Positions 1 to 10,559 of a stretch of DNA of 64,000 nucleotides are shown here, piece by piece (position 1 is the stretch's first letter; every line of letters starts with the position of its first letter). The stretch comes from Corythucha ciliata (Eukaryota; Arthropoda; Insecta; Hemiptera; Tingidae). The translations under genes and the position numbers were made by a program. The stretch spans positions 49,318,751 to 49,382,750 of the forward strand of contig CM075942.1 in the NCBI GenBank assembly GCA_038030265.1, given 5' to 3'. The notes below the pieces were generated by a model. That model was not told the origin of the DNA, did no database searches, and worked only from the letters and a program-made list of their open reading frames with translations.

Positions 1-1480
1 AGAGCAAGTCCCATGAAATTGATTTTAAATGAACCGACTCCACGAAATTGCTATATTTGAATGGTTCAGCAGTGTGATATTTTATATTTTATGCAAACGC
101 AGACCTGCGAAATTGCTTTTTTGGGTGTCGAGGAAGCTTCGCGAAATAAGTATTGAAAGCATAACTTGCAAAATGTAGTTTTTACAATGGTCCAGGCCCC
201 CGAAATTTTGAAAAAAAATTTTCAGTGGTTCGACAGCGTGAAATTTTGAATTTGAGGTCCCGAAATGGCTTTTCAGCTTGAGCCATAGCCCGCCGAAATC
301 GGTTTTGGATGAACCATCTCCGTGACAGTGATTTTTGAAATGGCCAACCAGTCGAAATTTTGTTTCAAAAAGTCCCAGGCTCCTTAAAATGAGCTGACAC
401 ACTGAGAACTTCACTTTGCTGAAGCGAGGGGGGGGGAGAGGTGAGTGTGAACATCCCTGTGAAGTTCGCCTTTTTTAAGGGAAATAAATTCCTAACGTGC
501 CAGATCCGCAAAATTTAGTTCTGAAAGAGCCAAAACGATGGATTTGCTTTTTTCAATGAAGCCAAAGAAGAAATTAATTGATCTTGAATCAGCGAAACCG
601 TGAATTGGAAATTGTAAGTCAAATTCACAAAGTTTGGACTCCGAAAGAATTTTGATTTGCGGAATTATTGCTTTTTTGAGGTCCCAAGCCCCGTTGAGCC
701 AACCCTTTGAAAATGCATGTTTAACAAACAAAGTCGGCATTTTAGAGAGCCAATCCTGCGAAATTGGCTTTTTAGTGAGTCATTTCGCGGCGAAATTGGC
801 TCTTCATGGAGCCAATCTAGTGGAATTGACATTAGCGAATTAGTCCAGTGAAATTGGCTTTTCATTTAGTCAAGTCAGGGAAATTGGCATTTTAGGGAGG
901 GAGGGAGATCAATCCATAGAAAATGTTTTTTATGGAGTCAATCCATGGAATTTGCTATTTGAGATATCAATCCAGCAAAACTTATTGTGCAAACCCCTAG
1001 CAACTGTGCTCTATTAGTGCGAATAATCTACAAAACTTGAGCTTGGAAAAATCTCCAGTCTACAAAATTCCGTTTTTTCAATGCAGGGAGACCCGCTAAA
1101 ATTGCTCTTCAAAGTAATCCAACGCACAGGAAATTTTGATTTAAAACGTATGAAATCTGAGAAGTATGTCATTCTTTTGGGATCCAACCCCAAAAAATTG
1201 GTTTTCATGGCATGGAAAATTGGTGACATTTATTTTTTTTCTTGAGCCAAACCGACGGAATTATGTTTGACGTGGAGCTAAAGTCGAAATTAGTTCTTGC
1301 ATTGGCCAAAACAACGACATTGGGTTATGTAAGTAAATTCACGAAATTTGAATTTCGGAAGAGGCCAACCGGTGGAATGGGTTTTCGAAGGGCCGAAACT
1401 CGTGAAATTACTATTATTTTTACTAAATCAACCCCCCGAAATTGATTTTTAGGGATTGAGTCCTGTGAAATTGGCGTTTT
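1..1480. repeat. Degenerate ~31-bp tandem array, family A
   Basis: Dozens of imperfect units built round a GAAATTGGCTTTTTGAG core followed by a GAGCCAA-like segment. Measured between successive GAAATT cores near 725-900 the spacing is 32, 31, about 27 and 30 bp. Several units contain a short internal inverted repeat (TTGGCT...AGCCAA). Open frames inside this block, on either strand, are by-products of the array and not genes. The family has no name I recognise. Confidence 0.8.
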
Positions 1481-4400
1481 GAGTGAGCAAGACTTGCAAA
1501 AAAAATTACCGAATGTAGTCTTCGGTGGATCAGCTCATCTCTTTGTCAGAAACACTTGCGGAGTACGTCCATCGTTGACAGACCACAGTAAAAATAAAAC
1601 TAAAAATCACGGTGTATGGAGGGGGGAGGGTACGAAGGACCAGAATTCACCGTTTTTCAGTCAGTCTCGCATTGGCTGGGGTACTGTGAGGAAACGGGCA
1701 GACTCGTTCGCACTTTTGAACTTCAATAAGGTCACCAGGCGACGGTGCTTTTCTGATTATCATTGAGTTAACCGCCTTTTTGTGGCTTATACGCCTGTAC
1801 GGGAAATGAGTGGACTCTTATCTCATTTTAACGCCTGCGTGAAATACATGCTTCTCAGTTTTGAGCCAATTTCACCTATAATAAAAGCTATTCAACTCCG
1901 TAGAAAGTGAAGGCAGGAGTGAAAAGATGTCAGGGAAAGAAAAGGAAGTTCAGCTCGCCCGTTATTGTTAAAATATAAGTGTTTACCCACCTTTATACAT
2001 ACAATAAATATATTGTCATCATAAGTGAAAGTTATGCCAAGCGAAACAAAAAAATTCTACCCCTCCCTTTTTTGTATTCGTGCTCTAGGATTAGTTCCGC
2101 TTGGTGCAGCTTAACAGGAAAACAAAACTTATTCCGTTTAATCACCATATCTAAAATCACAACGCCGCCCCCTGAGCGAACTTCCCCCACCTCCGCACCT
2201 TCCTCCAGGACCTCCGTCGTGTGCTGGAGAAGAAGTTCTGTTATTTCCCTCCAAACTCCCCTCTTCCTCACTTTATTTCCTTTATTATTCCGTGAATTAC
2301 GGCTCTTGAAGTCTTTAGTATATGGCGTGGTGGTGGAGCAGTGAGAGGGGGTTGTTGGCTGTGAGAAAGGGAAGCAAAACCTCGCCCCTTAAAACAAACA
2401 TAAATCACTGGAAATAGTGAACCTTCGTGTAGACTCCCCTCCCCCACCCGAACAAAGTCTTCATCGCTCTAGCAACTTCAGGCCCACGCCTGTACCAGGC
2501 ACGGTTTAAAGGTAACTAAAGTATTTTAGTGGCATAGTCCGCTTGGAAGGGCATTATGGGGCTTTTGGGGTAGAAATGTGGAAACACCTGCGGAATAGTT
2601 TTAAGGGCTGGGGGTGTGGTGGTTAAGGGTTGAAATGGAAGTAAATATTAGTTCTAAGGTTTGGAAACTTGAATCTGAGACGTTTGAGGCTGGATGAGTA
2701 AGAAGAAGGGCTGTTGGTGTGATGGAACTGTGTACATTTCTTAATGGTTTATTGTGAAAACTGTTTTTTTCTTTTCTAAAAATCTCTTTTTCTGTTCACA
2801 GGTAAGCCCAAAGTTCCGACTTTTACTGTGTAAGTACCTTATTATATTAGGCAATTAAGGTTTTACATGAAACGACCCTGACGAAACATTTCCGAAGCGT
2901 GAGAACTTGAAATAAATAAACGCTCTAAGAATTTTAAATGGAGAGAAAGAAACAGAGACAGAACGGTCCTTGTCCCTCTGCTAACAACACGCCCGGCATA
3001 ATTTATCATAACTAGAATAGAGGAGAGGTGGAGGAGGAGGGCGTTGAATGAGCACAATCGTGAATCATTAGATGGTAGAAAAAACGCTCACACAGTCGGC
3101 AAAACACGTACTGTTCTGTCGTAGGCGTACTGGGCGATTTTCAGGGAAATAAGAGCGTCATTTATGTGACGGTCCGTCGCATTGTGGGCACGTAGAACTT
3201 TTGGTTGTAGGGAGGTGAAAGGAGCCACGTTGTCATGGTGTCGTCATGGAAAGATCGAAATTAAAATAGCAATGATTTAGTGGCGGGGGCGATCCGCGTG
3301 CACATTGACAAGCCCGCGTTCAACCGCTTCCTCGTCAATACTGTGCCACCAGCGCAGGGTGGTTAAAAACAGAGAAAATTGGCCACGGTAAACAGTCATC
3401 ATGACTCTAAACACGCTGCTAATTTCAGTATTTTTATTGTTTTTCTCGACATTTTATTGTAACTCCCCGAGATGAAAGGTAAAAAACGAAGAACGAGGTC
3501 ACAATATATTTGTTTTCGTCCTTAAAAAATGATTTACTGTACCGTCTGCAGAACTTTCACATTCCAATATACTTCTGGCCATTAAAGAGTCATTTTTATT
3601 TCATTGAACCGGCGCGCACACGAAAAGGAATAAAAACGCTTCCAATTCCAGATCTTTTCAGGTACGTGATTTGTTAGAAATATCCTCCTTACCCCCACCC
3701 CCACCCCTTATCATTCCTTCTTTCACACCGACACCCTTTCTGCCCTTTCTACTGAATCATTCGGAGCTTAACGCACGAGTGACCGGGATAGCGATTGGAA
3801 ACTCGCCCATCAGGACATCCCAGAGAGGGATAAAAATAATTACAATTTATGGCTGAGAGCCCTTGTTCCACCCTCTCACTTTGGATCAAGAAGAGTATAG
3901 AAAAGATAAGACAACTTTAGAAGAAATCCGATAGTTTCAATACCTTATCTGTTCGTTGTGATCTTTGGTTTTTGAACCTCGCAAGTATCTCCATACAAAT
4001 CGCACTATAAGGAATTTCGTTTTTTATTGAAGCGTGGGCTTTCTCTGATGAATTTCAACCCATTGGCGTCCATTGGAAGGAGGCGTTCTATTACGAAACA
4101 CCTGCGAGATATACCGATGGAATTAGTGTATACAAATCGCTATTGCCTCAAGTCAAACGAGGTGAGGTCCGAGAATCATATGTCATCAATTGGCGGGGGT
4201 CAGGGGGAGAAGTGGATCACCCACGCATGAAAAATTTTAGAGGTCAAGGTATTTACATCACCGCGTTGATATAACTTTCAAAACACAAAGGAAATAAAAT
4301 AAAACGGTGGGCTTATATTCTCGGCGTGAATATAATATCGTTTTCTACCATGCTTTAAACGCTATTTTCTCTTTAGTTGTAACCCCCTTGCTTGTCTCAC

Positions 4401-4919
4401 GTCGGCCACCATTATGAGAATAATAAGAAGGAAAACAAAAAAAAATCCAGTGGAGTCACTGTGGGTTCGACAAAAGAATTTAAAGTCGTGAGAATTTAAT
4501 TCACTTGACTTTTTTCGCTCTCTTTATTCTCCTTATACCGTACGTCACTTCCTTGACTTTTGCCGCAGCTCTTTTCTATTTTATTATTGTTCTAAAAAAG
4601 ATGAGTCGTTTTCTTTTTTTAGAAATAAGATCTTATGTAAGCAAAGCAAACTTCTTTGTGTGAAGTGGAAAATATGGAATTTGCGTTTTTACTACTCGGA
4701 AATTGTTAAGCCCGAAATATTCCATAACGAGTGCGGAAATATAAAGTGGAAAATCTACTGAATTTTATATGAATTCTTGCACTGGTTGGTGATAAAAATC
4801 CTGGGTGTTCTAAAGCTAAGGAATCAGGCAATTGATGCCAAGGCGAAAAAAATTGCCTCAGGCAGTCAGGCTTGACCGTTTAAGGGGGGAAAAACTTCCA
4901 GGGGTAAGTGATCGTTTTT
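1481..4919. other. Intergenic or intronic DNA, no gene recognised
   Basis: A/T-rich sequence with G-runs and pyrimidine runs. I see no protein family in any frame. The only item of note is a pair of strong splice-like signals around 2802-2829, listed separately, and a second acceptor-donor juxtaposition at 3660-3662 with a weak pyrimidine tract. Confidence 0.5.
2802..2829 (+). other. Candidate 28-nt microexon or recursive splice site
   Basis: A strong acceptor (tctttttctgttcacag, AG at 2800-2801) is followed at once by gtaagc, and 28 nt later by a second strong donor, gtaagt at 2830. Read as a microexon entered in phase 1 it is open and would encode GKPKVPTFTV, leaving in phase 2. Alternatively the AG|GTAAG juncture is the arrangement known from recursive splicing (ratcheting points) in long arthropod introns. 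No host gene is identified on either side, so both readings are inference. Confidence 0.3.
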
Positions 4920-5460
4920 TGAAACCATAAGTCCCTCGAACATTGGTCACAATGGCGCAATGCAATGCTTCGCGATGTCTTTGGCTTCAGCCAATTGTCT
5001 CGAGTCTAGAGCAAGTTTGGGGGATGAGGATGAATAACCTCGAAATTGCACGGTGTGAGTAGAGAGGAGTAGCCATGAATTGAAAATTTCGAAGGATGAA
5101 TAGCCACGGAATTTGAAGTTTTGGGGGATGCACAAAATTGCATGCTTTTGAACGATAATTAGCAGATAAATTGCATCCTCCCTGGGGACAAAAGCATCTA
5201 AATTTCTGGGTTCAAATTATAATTAACCAGGAAATGGCGAGTTCTGGGGATTATGCACAAAATTGTATGTTCTGGAGGATGTTCATCACAAAATTTCTCT
5301 GGATGGATAAATAGCCGAGAAATGCATTTTTCGAGCTCACCCGTGAAATTGGAATTGCGAAGATGTAAATAGCCACTAAATTGAATTTTCAGGGCTAAAT
5401 AGCTTCAGCATTGCAAGTTTTGAAGTATAACCGATCACGGCATTGCGAATTTCACGGGGG
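4920..5460. repeat. Degenerate tandem array, family A variant
   Basis: Imperfect units of roughly 30-45 bp with consensus near ggatgaatagccacgaaatt followed by gcatgttctggggga. Same GAAATTG core as the first array but with a different spacer. Confidence 0.65.
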
Positions 5461-5559
5461 AGTAGGGCTGAAATAGCCCTATGTCTTCATTACGTATGAC
5501 CTTGTTACGTAAATGGCTAGACCTCACCAATTGCACCCCTTTTAAACACCTTAATTTCG

Positions 5560-6300
5560 CCGATTCAGCTATCGGATCAATTTCACGCGTTTGCCCCAGT
5601 CAACGTCCAAAGTTTTGAGAATTCTTGACCCTCAAAGGACAATTTCAATGACAATTTCGCTGGACTGTTTCTGAAAAGCCAATGTAGTGGAGGGAGGGTG
5701 GCCCATTCAAAAATCCAATCGCGGGGTTGACTTATTTAACAAAGCAATTTCTCGGTTTTGAGTTTTCCGGATAAATTTCGTGTATTTTGGGCATTTTTGA
5801 AGTCCAAAGTTCACGGACTTGACACCGAAAGAACCAATTTCATTAGTTTGGCTTTTCAAGAATAAATTTCACCCTTAGCTCATTCAAAGAATCCAGAGAT
5901 TGACCCATTCGAAAACCCAATTTCCTAGACAGTCGCGCAGAAACCCATTTCACAGCGTTGGTTCACTAATCAAGCCAGCTTTACTGATTTCAAACCTCTG
6001 GAATAAAAAAGCTTTCCCCTCCCCCTCTTCTTAAGTCCAATTTCGTGGATTTGGCACCCACTGAAGGCAATTTCACGGGGTTGACCCATTCAAAAATCCA
6101 ATTTCACGTGATGTGTCTTCATCAAAAGAGCAATTTACCTCCTTCAAAACAACAATTTCGCGGATTTATCTCTTTCCGAGCACGAATTTTGCAGATTTTG
6201 GGCTTATTCATGAACCTAGTAGTCCTTTATCCCTTTGAGGACGATTGGACATACACGTCCCATGAATACTGCCTTTCAAAAATATTTATTTTTATCACTT
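5560..6300. repeat. Family A array in opposite orientation
   Basis: Units read as CCAATTTCACGGGTTGACCC followed by ATTCAAAAA, which is the reverse complement of the 1-1480 array. The orientation change from the preceding block falls between about 5460 and 5560. Confidence 0.7.
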
Positions 6301-7189
6301 GAAGCCAAAATTTTAATGGTTAATTAGCGTTAACTTTGAGTTAAGGGATGTCACTATCCTCTAAATGTGGCAAATCGACATATACATATACTGTCGTTCA
6401 CTCTTCGTGGCATGACCTGGAAAACATGTTATTTTTCACTGCCCGCATTTTTTTCTGAAACCGCGCAACCAATCCGAAATTATTGGTCGAAATAGCACCA
6501 AATCTGAAAACTTCTGAGCCAGAGCCTTTGTGCAGTTGGAAAACACTTTCCTACGATTGGGACACCCGTCCCAATCACCCTCAACTGTAAAAGTTGTACC
6601 AGCCTTGGATGCAAGCTCTGACATAAACAATACCCATATTTCCCCAAAAAGAAAGGTCCTGGCTTCAAGGAGACATGCTGGTACCTCAACAAGGACCAAA
6701 ATTGATAGCCCTCTCATGGTCGACACGTATGAACAACACCATACTTCCTTTTCTTCCAGGAACATTGAAGCAAAAATATGGGCAAGTGTCGTTCACGGGA
6801 ACCAATTTTGGTGTAAATCGAAAATTATATCATTGATAGCGACCAGGAGTATGTTCCTTTTAACTCACCAGTAGAATACTTTGCCGTTTCGCCTACCTCT
6901 CTCAAGAATTGATTATGTTTTTGGAACGTCAGAAGATAGAAATTGTGATTTCAGTCCCAAAAACCCTATTTTTTTTTGTACAAATTCGGCCATATCTCAG
7001 AAACTATTGGTTGTAGCGACCTACCTATGGTTTCATTCGATGCAGCGTTAAAATCTACACCATGAAACTCCATGGTTTCAATGTATTTCAAAAATCTCAA
7101 ATTTAGGCATATTTCCAAGCTCTCCACCACTTTGCAATCACGACCCCTCCCCCCCAAAGATCTGGAATCATTGGAAATTTTGAGCCAAG
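6301..7189. other. Non-repetitive insert between repeat arrays, unrecognised
   Basis: About 0.9 kb without the ~31-bp unit. Both strands have open stretches of about 110 codons (6436-6765 minus, 6530-6874 plus), but neither translation resembles a family I know and they overlap each other. A transposon fragment is possible. The phrase 'catatctcagaaactattgg' near 6992-7011 resembles a motif I have seen in unclassified arthropod and nematode repeats. Confidence 0.35.
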
Positions 7190-7400
7190 TTTCAAGACTG
7201 GATGAAAGCCATTTTTCGGGGTTTGATGACTCAAAAACATCATTCAGCGCTGTGGACTCGTTCAGAACGCTATAATATCGCGGGCCTGGCTCATTCAAAG
7301 AACGAATTTCTCGGGGCTGACTCGCACCAAAAACAACAATTTCGTGGGTAACCAAAGGGCATTTTTTTGCAAAATTACCTGACTATAAAATTGGGCGAAG
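7190..7400. repeat. Short family A array, reverse orientation
   Basis: Several units of the form ggctcattcaaagaacgaat plus ttctcgggg, continuous in type with 5560-6300. Confidence 0.5.
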
Positions 7401-9484
7401 CCAACGTGTCTAAGAGCTACCCGCTTTGGGAGTCCTTTTAAAACGCTCTGCAGAGAAGAACGACTCTAAAGGAAAACGAATTAGTTTTTATCTAGCGTCC
7501 TACGCCAAGTACACAAGAGGTCGTGCCCTCGTTCTATTTTATTTTTTTGTTTTTGTTTTTTTCCAGTCCGCGTCAACCTCAAGATTACCCCCCATCGTAA
7601 AATTAGGCAAAATACCCACAGTTCCACCATACCACTTTTTGAGTGATCTGTGTGAGAGATCCCGCGAGAGAAATTGTACAGTTTATGATGCATTTCAAGG
7701 TCTTCATTCTCTGCTACCGGGGCCAAACAAAGGAACAGAATAATGCGACCGGCTCCAAACAGTGCCGGGATAATTTATTCCACCGCGGGGTGCTGTTTTT
7801 TTTAGAAAGAAAAAAAAAAAGAAGAGAGAGAAAAAAAACAATTATTGCGGGTCAAGGTCACATTGTTCGTTAGCATCCCTTGTTTTAGTAAATCGAGGTA
7901 CCTCAAACTGCCGAGTCTTCTCATCTTTCTATTTTCTATAGTTGCTATTATTATGCTGACGTCATCCTTTTTTTCATTTTAGCTCATCAAATCTCTCCCC
8001 TGCGCTCTATTAAGCACTGGATGGCTAAAAAGCAAAGCTTGGAATCACTTTAAAACTTTCTTTCGACTTCGTTCAATGTGAAGAGGGTGGAAATTAGGAT
8101 AAAATCCCTGAAAGTTTCCTACTATCGCTGTTTATATTAAACTGCAGATGTGTGCTCGAGAAATTAAATTAATATTTTCTTGCAGAAATGTGTTTTGAAC
8201 CTGTCGATTAAATATTGTAAGAGAAAGTCAGGCAGAAATGTCAAAAGGTGTTCAACTTTTTTTTTTTTTAAGATGAAAGCAAATTGCTCTCCTTTATAAT
8301 ATACCGCCTCCGCATGGTTATTACACGAATTCAACCCACCTCCCTCGATTCAACGCTGACGCGATTTTAGTTTCATGTTGGCGGTTTTGGAGAGTGTGAG
8401 ACACCGCTTTTAATTGGTTTTACTCGACTGCGTCCTCAAGTTTACTTAATCCTTTTGTTTCAATTGAAACCCACCGCTCGACCCACAATCCCTTCTCACC
8501 GCTTTTGGAGAGGTAGTCACGTGAAGCCATTCTCTCTTCCACACACTGTTTTGCCCAAACCAAGGAGTGAAGTTTAGTTCACGGTTTTGACTAATTTTTG
8601 TTAGCCAAAGACGTTATAACCTGCTTACATTTGGGTTCATTTTCTCGAAGTTTGTTCAATTTATATACAGACATGCGAAACACAGTCGGCCAGCACCCAA
8701 ACGCGTGCGGCTACCAGTGCTGGTGCCCCAAATCAGCGCTTTACGCATTCGCCGTGTTTCGGCTGACTTTTTCGGCTCAAAAGCGCCTCAACGAGATCGA
8801 TGTGAAAGGCCAAGTGCCTTCCCCGGACATATTGAAAATGCTTCTAGGTTAGGCAGCATTTTTGCCTAACCTTTGCGTTGCCTTTGTTGGCAACTGCAAG
8901 ATTTTTGTTATTTTAAGTGAACTGTACGGTCAAAGCCAAAATTTTCATTTCTCGAGTGAAATGGAACGGTTTTTGTAGCAAATGACCAGTTTCAGCGACA
9001 GCATTATGGCGGTTTTTGAATCAAGAAACAATATTCTATTGCTTGCAATTGGCAGTTCGTTTCCAAGTGTGTTTCTAGACAAAACGTGTCAAGCTCAGCG
9101 GCCACTCAGTGGGCCCCAAGCTTGTCACGTGACAGTATTTTGAACAGAAATAAAACGCAATATGTGTTTTTGGTTTCTGAGACATTGTAGTTCGTTGACA
9201 ACTTGACTCCATTAATAAATCAGATAATTGGTCAATAAACCCGACTCAACCGTTTTAGATCCTTCAAAGAATGCATGGGAGCCGTCTATCAAGTTGTACG
9301 ATCAAAGTAGTCAGTCCTACTCAGTTCAATGCTAGCTAGTTTCAAGAGCCATAAATTATGTTCGGTGGCCAAATATGGCGTTTTAAGAAGAGGAGTGTTC
9401 GTTATTCGACTGAATAGTCAGTTTCCCACGTCAAACATCTAGTTTAAGGCTTAAGAAATTCAAAATTTGAGAGATCGCGCCTAT
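7401..9484. other. No gene recognised
   Basis: A/T-rich DNA with A- and T-runs (for example 7797-7840). A small perfect hairpin (AGGTTAGGCA arms, 7-nt loop) sits at 8846-8872. The open frame at 8598-8852 has no recognisable similarity. Confidence 0.4.
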
Positions 9485-9492
9485 TGTGGTTC

Positions 9493-9494
<2 letters not shown>

Positions 9495-9544
<50 letters not shown>
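9495..9544. repeat. 50-nt poly(T) tract between 10-bp direct repeats
   Basis: An uninterrupted T run, flanked on the left (9485-9494) and right (9544-9553) by the same ten bases TGTGGTTCGA. The duplication looks like a target-site duplication round a minus-strand poly(A) insertion; polymerase slippage within a pre-existing duplication is the alternative. Confidence 0.75.
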
Positions 9545-9545
<1 letters not shown>

Positions 9546-9904
9546 TGGTTCGATTTTTCTGTGGTCGATTCTTTAGTGGTTTCCGTTTCACAGTCGATTT
9601 TGCCATTTTTCAGTTGATTTAATCAACTTTCAGTCAGTATGAGATCAATTTTGTTCGTCTTAATTCATGTGCTGGCTGTTTTCAATCAATTTCGTCGGTA
9701 ATCATAATTACTAATCAGTCAATTTTTTTTCTGTTTGACAATGGCAAGGTGGGCTGATTTTGAGGTCAAATATCAATAGTTCTTGATTTTTGGCTAAAAA
9801 TTGGGAAAATATGAATTACTAGTCAGTGAGTGGGTGAAAGTAATTTGTCGAGAGAGTCTTAAAATCACAGAGCCAATGAGCCAAAGTGCCCTTAGAAAGC
9901 CCTG

Positions 9905-10042
9905 GGGGCCTATTCTCTAACAAAAAGTAATATTTTTTTTCGCCAGCCATGTGTCTATTTCATTAATTTTTTTGAAGAAAATGAATGAAATAAACATATG
10001 ACTTCGAAAAAGCTATTGCTTCGGAGTTAGAGAATAGGCCCC
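9905..10042. mobile_element. ~138-bp MITE with GGGGCCTATTCTCTAAC ends
   Basis: The ends are inverted copies: GGGGCCTATTCTCTAAC on the left and its reverse complement on the right. CTG lies directly outside both ends (9902-9904 and 10043-10045), consistent with a 3-bp target-site duplication. Length, GGGCC-like termini and 3-bp duplications resemble non-autonomous PIF/Harbinger-type elements; no transposase is present. See also the elements at 36388 and 60941. Confidence 0.65.
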
Positions 10043-10492
10043 CTGGTCCCCGAGGAGGAGACCAGTGAGCGGAAAATAAATATATTTTTTGTTCAAAATA
10101 GAAAAGAGCTTCTTGGCGTATGGAACCTTGAGAATCGCTTTACTGTCCCGTCGCACCTACGGGGTGGGACCAGTTCGGCGAAGGAAGGAACTTTTTTTTT
10201 TCTTTGAATCCGTGGGTTTAGGCTGACTGATTCCAGCGTCCTTCTAACGATGGAAAGTGAAACGCTCTCCGCGTCTATATCGGAAGAAAAAATAATGAAA
10301 TACACGCTGTTGCGCTTTTTTTCTCTTGTCTCGCGTGATAAATGCCAACTCCCGATGTACTGTGGGGGGGGGGGGGCAAAAACACGGTAATCCAACCTTT
10401 TTTCCCCCTCGCGTTCGAAAAATAAAAGGAAACCTGAAAAAAATCACTAGCCAAGTCTATAGCGGCGGAGTAGGATGAGGAGGGGGATCAGC

Positions 10493-10526
10493 TATAAAAG
10501 GGCATTACAGAATAATGCAATCATTT
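10493..10526 (+). promoter_or_regulatory. Candidate TATA/initiator core promoter
   Basis: TATAAAAG begins at 10493, and an initiator match TCATTT lies at 10521-10526 with its A at 10523, exactly 30 bp downstream. That is canonical spacing for an arthropod TATA-Inr promoter. No convincing downstream promoter element lies at +28 to +32 and no coding exon is recognised just downstream, so it could serve a non-coding first exon or be chance. Confidence 0.35.
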
Positions 10527-10559
10527 GGATCATCGCCAAGAAGTAGTCGGTGGAGCTTG

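Noticed and set aside
1..1480. CRISPR-like array because of regular ~31-bp units with hairpins
   Set aside because: Units diverge throughout, there is no constant repeat alternating with unique spacers, and the genome is eukaryotic with spliced genes.
8598..8852. 84-codon plus-strand frame
   Set aside because: No recognisable family, no splice or promoter support, and it sits in otherwise non-coding DNA.
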